Source of the DNA: Pantoea sp. WMus005
GTDB taxonomy: Bacteria > Pseudomonadota > Gammaproteobacteria > Enterobacterales > Enterobacteriaceae
DNA length: 64,000 bases
Direction of reading: 5' to 3'
NCBI RefSeq assembly: GCF_013415305.1
Contig: NZ_JACBXU010000002.1
Span: 434,001-498,000, forward strand
The position numbers were made by a program, and so were the translations under genes. Positions 49,068-58,266 of this stretch are shown one piece after another; within the stretch, counting starts at the first letter, position 1, and the number at the start of each line of letters is the position of its first letter. The notes under the pieces are model-generated. The model was given only the letters and a program-made list of their open reading frames with translations, ran no database searches and had not been told where the DNA came from.

Positions 49068-51512
49068 GTGAGCGATTTACCGGTCAGCGCGGTGCTGCCT
49101 GACATCCTGGCGGCGCTGCGTGACGCCTCTCAAGTCCTGCTGGCCGCCCCCACCGGCGCGGGCAAATCGACCTGGCTGCCGTTGCAGTTGTTACAGCAGG
49201 CGTCTCTGCCGGGACGGATCATCATGCTGGAGCCACGTCGTCTGGCAGCGCGTAATGTGGCGCAGCGGCTGGCGGAACAGCTCGGGGAACAGCCGGGAGC
49301 TACGGTAGGATTCCGGATGCGTGGCGAAAGCTGCGTCGGGCCTCAGACCCGGCTGGAAGTGGTTACTGAAGGGATGCTCACGCGCATGCTTCAGCATGAC
49401 CCGATGCTGGAGGGCGTGTCGCTGGTAATCCTCGATGAGTTTCACGAGCGCAGCCTGCAGGCCGATCTGGCGCTGGCGCTGCTGCTTGATGTGCAGCAGG
49501 GGCTGCGCGACGACCTTAAAATCATGCTGATGTCCGCCACGCTGGATAATGCCCGGCTGGCGGCGCTACTGCCGGACGCGCCACTCATTGTCTCAGAAGG
49601 GCGCAGCTATCCGGTTGAGCGACGTTACGCGTCGCTGAATCAGAACGTGCGCTTTGAAGAGGCGGTTGCGCGTGAAGTCGCTCAACTGCTGCGCGACGAA
49701 AACGGCTCACTTCTGCTGTTTCTGCCGGGCGTGGCGGAGATCGAGCGGGTGAAACGTGAGCTGGAATCACGCATCAGCGACGACGTGGATCTGACGCCGC
49801 TCTACGGCGCACTGCCGCTGACGGCACAGCGCCAGGCGATTCTGCCCGCCGCCGCCGGACGGCGCAAAGTGGTGCTGGCGACTAACATTGCTGAGACCAG
49901 CCTGACTATTGAGGGGATTCGGCTGGTGGTCGACAGTGCGCTGGAGCGCAGCGCACTGTTTGACGCACGCAGCGGCGTGACGCGGCTGCAGACCCAGCGA
50001 ATCAGTCAGGCATCGATGATTCAGCGCGCCGGTCGCGCTGGGCGATTGATGCCGGGAATCTGTCTGCATCTCTTGCCGCAGGAGCAGGCATCACGCGCGG
50101 CGGCGCAGAGCGAAGCGGAAATTGTGAACAGCGATCTTTCGTCGCTGTGGCTGGATCTGCTGCAGTGGGGCTGTACCCAGCCGCAACAGCTACAGTGGCT
50201 GGATCTGCCACCTGCCAGAAGTCTGGATGCGGCACAACAGCAACTGAGCCGTCTGGGTGCGCTGGACAGCAATGGCCTGCTAAACGCGCTGGGACGGCGC
50301 ATGGCGCAGCTGGGCTGCGATCCCCGACTGGCTGCTATGCTCTGTGCCGCAGGCGAGGAGCCGGATGCGGTCGCCAGCGCCGCACTACTGGTCGCGATTC
50401 TGGAAGATCCCCCGCGCAGTGGCAGTGCCGATTTGCGGGATGCGCTGCATCGGCCGCAGTCACACTGGCAGCGGCGTGCGCAGCAGTGGCAACAGCGGCT
50501 TAAAATCCGTGGCGGGCGCGTTGATGAAGATCGTTTCGCCTACTTGCTGGCGGTGGGCTTTGGCGATCGGCTGGCACGGCGACGCGATCAGAGTGGTCGT
50601 TATCAGCTGGCCAACGGGCTGGGTGCCAGACTGGATGAGCAGGATGGCCTGACGCGCAATGAATGGCTGATTGCACCCGCCCTGTTGCAGGGCAGTGCCG
50701 CGCCGGATGCCCGGATGTTACTGGCGCTACCGGTCGACATTGAGACGCTGTGCCAGCAGCAACCCGCACTGATCGAGCGCCGGACCGAAGTCGAGTGGGA
50801 CGAAGAGAAGGGCACGTTGCGCGCGTTCAGACGTGAGCAGATTGGCGCGCTGATACTGAAGACCCAGCCGATGGCGCGCCCGGAACCGGACGTGCTGCAT
50901 GCGGCCATGCTGCGCTGGATTGCCGACAAAGGTCTGTCGGTGCTGGGCTGGACGCCGGACGCCGAACAGCTACGCCTGCGCATCCAGTGTGCGGCGCAGT
51001 GGTTGCCGGAAGAGAGCTGGCCCGCCATGGACGATGAGAGTCTGCTTGAGAGCCTGCCGCAGTGGCTGTTGCCCCAGATGTCCACGGTGCGCGATCTCCG
51101 CAGCCTGCAGGCGGTAAACCTGACCACGGCACTCTTACATTTACTCACATGGTCACAACGTCAGCGGCTGGATACTGTGCTGCCAACTCATTACACTGTG
51201 CCGACCGGAAGCCGGCTGCCGATTCGCTATGATGCGGACAAGCCGCCCGCGCTGGCGGTCAGGATTCAGGAGATGTTTGGTGAGGCGACTAATCCCACCG
51301 TGGCGGAAGGACGTATTCCGCTGGTGCTGGAGCTGTTATCACCCGCCCAGCGCCCGTTGCAGATCACCCGCGATCTGGCGGCGTTCTGGCGCGGTGCCTG
51401 GCCGGAAGTCAGGAAAGAGATGAAGGGACGTTATCCTAAATATCCCTGGCCAGAGGATCCGGCCAACGCCTTGCCAACAAGGCGAACCAAAAAAATGCCC
51501 CCGCAGGGTTGA
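49068..51512 (+). CDS. hrpB: ATP-dependent RNA helicase HrpB
   Basis: This 814-residue DExH-box helicase has Walker A APTGAGKS, motif II DEFH (LVILDEFHERS), motif III MSATLD and the C-terminal HrpB domain ending in ATNPTVAEGRIPLVLELLSPAQRPLQITRDLAAFW. Function in E. coli is not settled. The frame runs back to 48987, but VSDLPVSAVLPD at a GTG (49068) is the family N-terminus and has GGAG 6 bases upstream. An ATG at 49029 is the alternative. Confidence 0.92.
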   Translation: MSDLPVSAVLPDILAALRDASQVLLAAPTGAGKSTWLPLQLLQQASLPGRIIMLEPRRLAARNVAQRLAEQLGEQPGATVGFRMRGESCVGPQTRLEVVTEGMLTRMLQHDPMLEGVSLVILDEFHERSLQADLALALLLDVQQGLRDDLKIMLMSATLDNARLAALLPDAPLIVSEGRSYPVERRYASLNQNVRFEEAVAREVAQLLRDENGSLLLFLPGVAEIERVKRELESRISDDVDLTPLYGALPLTAQRQAILPAAAGRRKVVLATNIAETSLTIEGIRLVVDSALERSALFDARSGVTRLQTQRISQASMIQRAGRAGRLMPGICLHLLPQEQASRAAAQSEAEIVNSDLSSLWLDLLQWGCTQPQQLQWLDLPPARSLDAAQQQLSRLGALDSNGLLNALGRRMAQLGCDPRLAAMLCAAGEEPDAVASAALLVAILEDPPRSGSADLRDALHRPQSHWQRRAQQWQQRLKIRGGRVDEDRFAYLLAVGFGDRLARRRDQSGRYQLANGLGARLDEQDGLTRNEWLIAPALLQGSAAPDARMLLALPVDIETLCQQQPALIERRTEVEWDEEKGTLRAFRREQIGALILKTQPMARPEPDVLHAAMLRWIADKGLSVLGWTPDAEQLRLRIQCAAQWLPEESWPAMDDESLLESLPQWLLPQMSTVRDLRSLQAVNLTTALLHLLTWSQRQRLDTVLPTHYTVPTGSRLPIRYDADKPPALAVRIQEMFGEATNPTVAEGRIPLVLELLSPAQRPLQITRDLAAFWRGAWPEVRKEMKGRYPKYPWPEDPANALPTRRTKKMPPQG

Positions 51513-51610
51513 GTCCGCTGGATCGAATTCAGAGGGTTCTGCCATGCGGCACGCGAGAAAGCAGTTAGAGTAGCGGCGCTGCCGTAAGCACTGCCTGGAG
51601 AAGAAAAGTA

Positions 51611-54142
51611 ATGTCTGGGAACGATCGCGAACCAATAGGGCGCAAAGGTAAACCGTTGCCGCCGCGCAGCAGTGCGGGCCGGGGACGACGCAGGGATATC
51701 GAACAGGATATCGATCAGGACGATTTTAATGATGACGAGGAGGAAGCGCCGGTGCCACGTAAAGGTAAAGGTGGAAAACCGCCGCGCGGCAAACGCCGTT
51801 GGCTGGGATGGTTAATTAAACTGTTCCTGGTGTTTGTGGTGGTCATGGTCGCATGGGGCATCTACCTCGACTCGGAAATTCGCAGCCGTATTGACGGTAA
51901 AGTGTGGCAACTGCCCGCCACCGTCTATGGCCGCATGGTCAGCCTGGAACCGGGCATGGCCTACAACAAAAGTGAAATGGTAGCGCTGCTGGAAGGAACT
52001 CAGTATCGCGAAGTCTCACGAATTACCCGCCCTGGCGAGTTTTCGGTGAAGGGCAACACCATCGATCTGCTGCGTCGCCCGTTTGATTTCCCCGACAGTA
52101 AAGAGGGGCAGATCCACGCGCGCATGAGTTTCACGAAAGATGAGCTGAGCGAGATTAAAAACCTCGAAACCGGCCGTGATTTTGGCTTTTTCCGCCTCGA
52201 TCCGCGCCTGATCACTATGCTGCAGTCGCCAAATGGTGAACAGCGTCTCTTCGTGCCACGCGCTGGTTTCCCGGATCTGCTGGTCGATACGCTGATTGCC
52301 ACCGAAGATCGCCATTTCTATGAGCATGATGGCATCAGCCCGTATTCCATTGGTCGCGCCTTCCTGGCGAATATTACGGCCGGGAAAGCGGTGCAGGGCG
52401 GCAGTACGCTGACGCAACAGCTGGTGAAGAACCTGTTCCTCACCAACGAGCGCTCGCTGTGGCGTAAAGCGCGTGAAGCCTATATGGCTGTGATCATGGA
52501 TGCGCGCTATAGCAAAGATCGTATCCTGGAGCTCTACCTGAATGAGGTCTATCTCGGTCAGGCAGGTAGCGATCAGATTCGCGGTTTCCCGCTGGCGAGC
52601 CTCTACTATTTTGGCCGCCCGGTTGATGAGCTCAGCCTCGATCAGCAGGCGATGCTGGTCGGTATGGTGAAAGGCGCGTCGCTCTATAACCCGTGGCGCA
52701 ACCCGAAACTGGCGCTGGAACGACGCAACCTGGTGCTGCGCCTGTTGCAGCAGCAGAAAGTGATCGACCAGGAGCTGTATGACATGCTGTCGGCGCGTCC
52801 ACTGGGCGTGCAGCCTAAAGGCGGAGTCATCACGCCGCAGCCTGCCTTTATGCAGATGGTGCGTAACGAGCTTCAGGCGAAACTGGGCGACAAGATAAAA
52901 GATCTCTCCGGCGTGAAGATCTTCACCACGCTGGATCCGGTGTCGCAGGATGCGGCCGAAAAAGCGGTAGTTGATGGCATTCCGACGCTGAAAAAACAGC
53001 GTGGCCTGAAAGATCTGGAAACCGCGATGGTGGTCGTTGACCGTTTCAGCGGTGAAGTCCGTGCTATGGTCGGCGGTGCCGATCCGCAGTACGCCGGTTA
53101 CAACCGCGCGCTGCAGGCGCGGCGATCTATCGGTTCACTGGCGAAACCGGCGACCTACCTTACCGCGCTGAGCCAGCCAAACAGCTACCGCCTGAACAGC
53201 TGGATCGCGGATGAGCCTATTGCACTGAAGCAGCCCAACGGCAGCATCTGGAAACCGATGAATGACGACCGTCGCTTCAGTGGAAAAGTGATGCTGGTGG
53301 ATGCGCTGACCAACTCCATGAACGTGCCGACGGTTAACCTTGGTATGACGCTGGGGCTGGATGCGGTGGTCGATACCTGGAGTAAGCTGGGTGTGCCGAA
53401 AGAGCAGCTTCATCCGGTTCCGGCGATGCTGCTGGGTGCCATGAACCTGACGCCGGTTGAAGTGGCGCAGGCGTTCCAGTCGATCGCCAGCGGCGGTAAC
53501 CGCGCATCATTGTCTGCGGTGCGTTCGGTGATTGCAGAAGATGGCAGTGTGCTCTATCAGAGCTATCCGCAGGCAGAGCGTGTTGAACCGGCGCAGGCGG
53601 CTTATCTGACGCTTTACACCATGCAGCAGGTGGCTGATCACGGTACCGCCCGTGCGCTGGGCGCGCGCTTCCCGAAGGCGCATCTGGCCGGTAAAACCGG
53701 TACCACCAACGACCTGGTAGACAGCTGGTTTGCCGGTATTGATGGCAAAGAAGTGGCGATTACCTGGGTGGGACGCGATAACAACCAGCCGACCAAACTC
53801 TATGGGGCCAGTGGTGCGATGCAACTCTACCGCCGCTATCTGGACATCCAGGCGCCAATGCCGTTGCAGCTGACGCCACCGGAAGATGTGTCGATGATGA
53901 ATGTGGATTCGGCCGGTAACTTTGTCTGTGGAACGGGCAGCAGCACCTGGCGTTCTCTGCCGGTATGGGCGCTGGATCCGAACGCGCTGTGTCAGCAACA
54001 GCAGCAGCAGGTTCAGCAGCAGCAACAGCTGTTCGATCAGCAACAACAGCAACAGCAGCCGCAACAACCGGCCCAGCAACCGCAGGAGCAGAAAGACAGC
54101 GACGGCGTAGCAGGCTGGATTAAAGATATGTTTGGTAAATAG
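51611..54142 (+). CDS. mrcB: Penicillin-binding protein 1B (bifunctional)
   Basis: This 843-residue class A PBP polymerises and crosslinks peptidoglycan. A basic/acidic cytoplasmic tail is followed by one membrane helix (about 66-86), a UB2H domain (about 110-195), the GT51 glycosyltransferase with catalytic Glu232 ([12 protein letters not shown]), and the transpeptidase with Ser509-x-x-Lys512 (GSLAKP), SMN and KTGTTN. The C-terminal tail is glutamine-rich (near 797-828). Close to E. coli PBP1B over its whole length. Confidence 0.97.
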   Translation: MSGNDREPIGRKGKPLPPRSSAGRGRRRDIEQDIDQDDFNDDEEEAPVPRKGKGGKPPRGKRRWLGWLIKLFLVFVVVMVAWGIYLDSEIRSRIDGKVWQLPATVYGRMVSLEPGMAYNKSEMVALLEGTQYREVSRITRPGEFSVKGNTIDLLRRPFDFPDSKEGQIHARMSFTKDELSEIKNLETGRDFGFFRLDPRLITMLQSPNGEQRLFVPRAGFPDLLVDTLIATEDRHFYEHDGISPYSIGRAFLANITAGKAVQGGSTLTQQLVKNLFLTNERSLWRKAREAYMAVIMDARYSKDRILELYLNEVYLGQAGSDQIRGFPLASLYYFGRPVDELSLDQQAMLVGMVKGASLYNPWRNPKLALERRNLVLRLLQQQKVIDQELYDMLSARPLGVQPKGGVITPQPAFMQMVRNELQAKLGDKIKDLSGVKIFTTLDPVSQDAAEKAVVDGIPTLKKQRGLKDLETAMVVVDRFSGEVRAMVGGADPQYAGYNRALQARRSIGSLAKPATYLTALSQPNSYRLNSWIADEPIALKQPNGSIWKPMNDDRRFSGKVMLVDALTNSMNVPTVNLGMTLGLDAVVDTWSKLGVPKEQLHPVPAMLLGAMNLTPVEVAQAFQSIASGGNRASLSAVRSVIAEDGSVLYQSYPQAERVEPAQAAYLTLYTMQQVADHGTARALGARFPKAHLAGKTGTTNDLVDSWFAGIDGKEVAITWVGRDNNQPTKLYGASGAMQLYRRYLDIQAPMPLQLTPPEDVSMMNVDSAGNFVCGTGSSTWRSLPVWALDPNALCQQQQQQVQQQQQLFDQQQQQQQPQQPAQQPQEQKDSDGVAGWIKDMFGK
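53992..54090 (+). repeat. CAG/CAA (polyglutamine) low-complexity tract in mrcB
   Basis: About 33 codons of mostly CAG and CAA encode runs of six, five and seven glutamines, interrupted by V, LFD and P residues, before the conserved C-terminus [15 protein letters not shown]. The E. coli protein has a shorter Gln/Pro-rich tail here. Confidence 0.88.
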
Positions 54143-54158
54143 ATCAGTCAGACAGGCT

Positions 54159-54185
54159 AAAAGGGCGCTTCGGCGCCCTTTTTTT
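54159..54185 (+). terminator. Rho-independent terminator of mrcB
   Basis: AAAGGGCGC-TTCG-GCGCCCTTT followed by more T's; a stable UUCG tetraloop hairpin about 17 bp past the stop. Confidence 0.93.
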
Positions 54186-54279
54186 GTTTCTGATCAATAC
54201 GCGTTAATCGCCCTGCAAACGGCGTCACTACTGGGATTTCTTCTTGCAGTGCCCGCTGAAGTTCGCATATTATCTAATC

Positions 54280-54298
54280 CGTTATAATAATCATTATC
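54280..54298. promoter_or_regulatory. Fur box upstream of fhuA
   Basis: CGTTATAATAATCATTATC matches 15 of 19 positions of the Fur consensus GATAATGATAATCATTATC and lies 44-62 bp before the fhuA ATG. Iron repression of fhuACDB is inferred. Confidence 0.83.
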
Positions 54299-54341
54299 GT
54301 TTCGATTCGCTCTCCTGAGCCTTTTTAAGAGACACCTTTTT

Positions 54342-56540
54342 ATGAATGCGCGAACGACTTTTGCAGACAACACCAAAAAAACATTTTCCCGACCGCTTCT
54401 GGGCGTCATGATCTCACTAAGCCTGAGCACCTCGCTTTACGCCGCACAGCCGGAGACCATGGTGGTCTCGGCGGATGGCGGCAGCGGTGTTGAGGCGGAA
54501 AGCGCCTGGGGCCCGGCACCGACCGTGGCAGCGAAACGCAGCGCCACCGGCACCAAAACCGATACGCCGATTGAAAAAAATCCGCAGTCTGTCTCCGTGG
54601 TCACCCGCGAAGAGATGGAAATGCGCAACGTGACCAGCGTGAAAGGGGCGTTTAACTACACGCCTGGCGTGCTGACCGGTAACCGTGGCAGCTCAGATGT
54701 GATTGATGCATTGTCGATTCGCGGCTTCAGCGAAACTAATACCAATCAGTATATGGATGGCCTGAAACTGCAGGGTGATAACTACTCTGAGTTTGCTATC
54801 GATCCTTATTTCCTGGAGCGCGCCGAACTGCTGCGCGGTCCGGTATCGGTACTCTACGGCAAAAGCAATCCTGGCGGTGTGGTCTCGCTGGTGAGCAAGC
54901 GTCCGACCCAGGAAACCCTGCGTGAAGTGCAGTTCCAGATGGGCAACGATAACCTCTTCTCGACCGGCTTTGACTTTGGCGGCGCGCTGGATGATGACGG
55001 TGTCTACAGCTATCGCCTGACCGGTCAGGTGCGCAGTCAGGATGCGCAACAGGCGATGAACAAAGAGAAGCGCTACACCATCGCACCGGCTTTCAGCTGG
55101 CGTCCCGACGATCGTACTCGCGTTGACCTGCTGACCTATTTCCAGAACGAGCCAGAAACCGGCTATTACGGCTGGCTGCCGCGTCAGGGCACTGTGGTGC
55201 CGATCACCCGTGCCGATGGCAGCCAGTACAAGCTGCCGACCAACTTTGATGAAGGGGAGCAGAGCAACAAGATTTCACGCACCACTAAAATGGTGGGCTA
55301 TAACGCCGAGCACAGCCTCAACGACACCTGGACGCTGCGCCAGAACCTGCGTTACGCCGACCTGCGCACCGATTACCGCAGTATCTATGGCAATGGGTTT
55401 ATCCCGGAGACTCAGGAAATTACCCGTGGTTCGGCGGTCTCTCATGAGAAGCTCAACCAGTTGGCGGTCGATACCCAGGCGCAGGCGAAGTTTGCTACCG
55501 GCCAGGTTGATCATACGCTGCTGCTGGGCGTAGATTATCAGCGAACACGTAATGATATTGATGCAGCATTTGGTAGCGCTGCTCCTCTGAATGCTATTAA
55601 TCCGCAGTACGGTAATGATGCAAATGTTGGAACTCCTTTCCCTTATCAGTACCTGAATAAGCAGGAGCAGACCGGCCTGTATTCGCAGGATCAGATGGAA
55701 TGGAATCAATGGGTTCTGACCCTGGGTGGCCGCTACGACTATGCCATGACATCCGCGTTTAATCGTAACGAAGATACTGAAGTTAAAAATCACGATCAGG
55801 CTTTCACCTGGCGGGGTGGTCTGAACTATGTCTTCGACAATGGCATCGCACCTTATTTCAGCTATAGCGAATCCTTTATTCCTACTGCAGGCACAACGTC
55901 TGATGGGCAGCCTTTTGATCCGTCCCGCGCGAAGCAGTATGAAGCGGGCGTGAAATATGTTCCCAAAGATCGTCCGGTGGTGCTGACCGCCGCAGTTTAC
56001 CAACTGACTAAAACCAAAAACCTGACGGCTGCTCCCGGTAATGTCAATTTCAGCGTTCAAAGCGGTGAAATCCGGTCGCGCGGCGTAGAGCTGGAAGCGA
56101 AAGCGGCACTCAATGCCAACGTTAACCTGACGGCGTCCTACACCTACACCGATGCGGAATATACCGAAGACACGCAGCTGAAAGGCAGAACGCCGGTGAG
56201 CGTCCCTAAAAATATGGCCTCACTGTGGAGCGACTACACCTTCCACGAGACAGCCCTTTCGGGCGTGACAGTGGGCGCGGGTGTGCGTTATGTCGGCGAG
56301 AGCCAGGGTCTCTATAGCACTGGCACCGAGCAGAACCAGAACTTTAAGGTTGCCGGTTACACCACGGTGGATGCGGCGCTGAAATATGACCTCGGTCGTT
56401 TCGGTCTGCCTGGCTCGACGGTAGGCGTTAACGTCAACAATCTGTTCAACCGCGACTATGTCGCCAGCTGCTACCGTGAATACGCCTGCTACTGGGGCGC
56501 GGAGCGTAAGATTTTCGGCACCGCGACCTTCAGATTCTGA
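54342..56540 (+). CDS. fhuA: TonB-dependent ferrichrome receptor FhuA
   Basis: This 732-residue outer-membrane receptor has a signal peptide (cleaved near SLYA-AQ), a TonB box (ETMVVSA) and a plug domain (about 60-190, with TPIEKNPQSVSVVTREEM and FYVGGVVSLV-like SNPGGVVSLVSKRP). A 22-strand barrel ends in phenylalanine (TATFRF). ESAWGPAPT after the TonB box is shared with E. coli FhuA. Two cysteines near the C-terminus (ASCYREYACYWG) match a known FhuA feature. A segment around 55550-55920 has lower GC than the rest (see findings). First gene of fhuACDB. Confidence 0.94.
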   Translation: MNARTTFADNTKKTFSRPLLGVMISLSLSTSLYAAQPETMVVSADGGSGVEAESAWGPAPTVAAKRSATGTKTDTPIEKNPQSVSVVTREEMEMRNVTSVKGAFNYTPGVLTGNRGSSDVIDALSIRGFSETNTNQYMDGLKLQGDNYSEFAIDPYFLERAELLRGPVSVLYGKSNPGGVVSLVSKRPTQETLREVQFQMGNDNLFSTGFDFGGALDDDGVYSYRLTGQVRSQDAQQAMNKEKRYTIAPAFSWRPDDRTRVDLLTYFQNEPETGYYGWLPRQGTVVPITRADGSQYKLPTNFDEGEQSNKISRTTKMVGYNAEHSLNDTWTLRQNLRYADLRTDYRSIYGNGFIPETQEITRGSAVSHEKLNQLAVDTQAQAKFATGQVDHTLLLGVDYQRTRNDIDAAFGSAAPLNAINPQYGNDANVGTPFPYQYLNKQEQTGLYSQDQMEWNQWVLTLGGRYDYAMTSAFNRNEDTEVKNHDQAFTWRGGLNYVFDNGIAPYFSYSESFIPTAGTTSDGQPFDPSRAKQYEAGVKYVPKDRPVVLTAAVYQLTKTKNLTAAPGNVNFSVQSGEIRSRGVELEAKAALNANVNLTASYTYTDAEYTEDTQLKGRTPVSVPKNMASLWSDYTFHETALSGVTVGAGVRYVGESQGLYSTGTEQNQNFKVAGYTTVDAALKYDLGRFGLPGSTVGVNVNNLFNRDYVASCYREYACYWGAERKIFGTATFRF

Positions 56541-56582
56541 TTTAACCGGGCGCTTCGGCGCCCGTTGTTCACAGGGATAACC

Positions 56583-57377
56583 ATGCCGCATCCGCACGCA
56601 GAAGAGGCGACTTTTACGCTGGCAAACGCCAGTTTTGAGGTGCCCGGCCGCACTCTCCTTCAGCCACTCTCGCTGACCTTTCCACCCGGCAAAATGACCG
56701 CGCTGATTGGCCACAACGGTTCCGGTAAGTCGACACTGTTGAAAATGCTGGGCCGTCATCACGTGGCCAGCAGCGGAGAAGTGCTGCTGAATCAGGAGCC
56801 GGTCGGGCGCTGGAACAGCAAAGCCTTTGCCCGCCAGGTGGCCTATCTGCCGCAGCAGTTACCGGCAGCGGAGGGGATGACGGTCCGGGAGCTGGTGGCG
56901 ATTGGCCGCTATCCCTGGCACGGCGCGCTGGGGCGGTTTGGTCAGGATGACCGCGATCGGGTAGAGGATGCCATTGCACAGGTCGGACTCAAGCCCTTTG
57001 CCGGACGACTGGTGGATAGCCTGTCGGGCGGTGAGCGTCAGCGTGCCTGGCTGGCGATGATGGTGGCACAGAACAGCCGCTGTCTGCTGCTGGATGAACC
57101 GACGTCGGCGCTGGATATCGCCCATCAGGTTGAGGTGCTGGCGCTGATAAAAGATCTGAGCCAGCAGCGCGGCTTAACCGTGATTGCGGTCCTGCACGAT
57201 ATCAATATGGCAGCACGCTACTGCGATCATCTGGTGGCGCTGCGGCAGGGCACGATGATTGCCGAAGGTGATGCGGCGGCGATTATGCAGCCTGACGTGC
57301 TGGGTGCGATTTATGGCATCCCGATGGGCATTTTACCGCATCCGCAGGGCGGCGCGCCGGTCAGTTTTGTCTGTTAA
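56583..57377 (+). CDS. fhuC: Ferric hydroxamate ABC transporter ATP-binding protein
   Basis: This 264-residue ATPase energises uptake of ferric hydroxamates through FhuB. Walker A GHNGSGKST is at 43-51, the signature is LSGGERQRAWLA and Walker B is CLLLDEPTSALD. The ATG at 56583 with AGGG upstream is preferred over a longer frame from 56565. It lies 42 bp after fhuA. Confidence 0.97.
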   Translation: MPHPHAEEATFTLANASFEVPGRTLLQPLSLTFPPGKMTALIGHNGSGKSTLLKMLGRHHVASSGEVLLNQEPVGRWNSKAFARQVAYLPQQLPAAEGMTVRELVAIGRYPWHGALGRFGQDDRDRVEDAIAQVGLKPFAGRLVDSLSGGERQRAWLAMMVAQNSRCLLLDEPTSALDIAHQVEVLALIKDLSQQRGLTVIAVLHDINMAARYCDHLVALRQGTMIAEGDAAAIMQPDVLGAIYGIPMGILPHPQGGAPVSFVC

Positions 57378-57387
57378 GGAAAGGATG

Positions 57388-58266
57388 ATGCCCGATCTTT
57401 ATCGCCGCCGACTACTGCTGGCGCTGGCGGCCTCGCCACTGGTTTGTACACTTCCCCTGCGTGCCGCCACGCCGAATCCGGGCCGGATTATTGCACTGGA
57501 GTGGCTTCCCACCGAACTGCTGATAGCATTAGGCGTCACGCCCTGGGGTGTGGCCGATCTGCACAACTACAACATCTGGGTCGGGGAGCCACCGCTGCCT
57601 GCGGGCGTGATCGATGTGGGCCTGCGCACCGAACCCAATCTTGAGCTGATGGCGCAAATGGAGCCGTCGCTGATCCTCTGTTCAAATGGCTACGGCCCGC
57701 CCAAAGAGAAACTAACCCGCATCGCGCCGATCATGGGCTTTGACCTTCACAGCGGCGACGGGAAACCCTTCACTGCCGCGCGCGCATCGCTGCATCAGCT
57801 GGCGGCGCGCCTTGGATTACGCGATCGGGCAGAGCAGCATCTGCGCGAGGTCGATGCGCAACTGGCAGAGGCCCGCGAGCGGCTGGCGCCCTATGCCGGA
57901 CGCACGATTCTGCTGATGTCGCTGCTCGACAGCCGTCATGCCATTACCTTCGGCAAAAACAGTCTGTTCCTGGAAGTAATGACGTTGCTGGGCCTGAAAA
58001 ATGGCTGGCAGGGCGAGACCAACTTCTGGGGCAGTGCGGTGATCGGCATTGAACAGCTGGCGCAGGCCGGAGATGTGGATGTCATCTGTTTCGATCATGA
58101 CAACGACGTGGAGATGCAGCAGCTGATGCGCAGCCCGCTGTGGCAGGCCATGCCGTTTGTACGCACTGGACGCTTTCAGCGCGTCCCTGCGGTCTGGTAT
58201 TACGGTGCTACGCTCTCGGCGCTGCACTTTGTTCGCGTGCTGGAACGCGCGCTGGAGATGCACTGA
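57388..58266 (+). CDS. fhuD: Ferric hydroxamate periplasmic binding protein
   Basis: This 292-residue solute-binding protein has a signal peptide with a twin-arginine-like start (YRRRLLLALAASP) and a likely cleavage after LRA. It shares ALEWLPTELLIALG, SEPPLP-like GEPPLPAGVIDVGLRTEPNLELM and FVRTGRFQRVPAVWYYGATLSA with E. coli FhuD. ATGs occur at 57385 and 57388; spacing to AAGGA favours the second. Its stop overlaps the fhuB start by one base. Confidence 0.95.
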   Translation: MPDLYRRRLLLALAASPLVCTLPLRAATPNPGRIIALEWLPTELLIALGVTPWGVADLHNYNIWVGEPPLPAGVIDVGLRTEPNLELMAQMEPSLILCSNGYGPPKEKLTRIAPIMGFDLHSGDGKPFTAARASLHQLAARLGLRDRAEQHLREVDAQLAEARERLAPYAGRTILLMSLLDSRHAITFGKNSLFLEVMTLLGLKNGWQGETNFWGSAVIGIEQLAQAGDVDVICFDHDNDVEMQQLMRSPLWQAMPFVRTGRFQRVPAVWYYGATLSALHFVRVLERALEMH

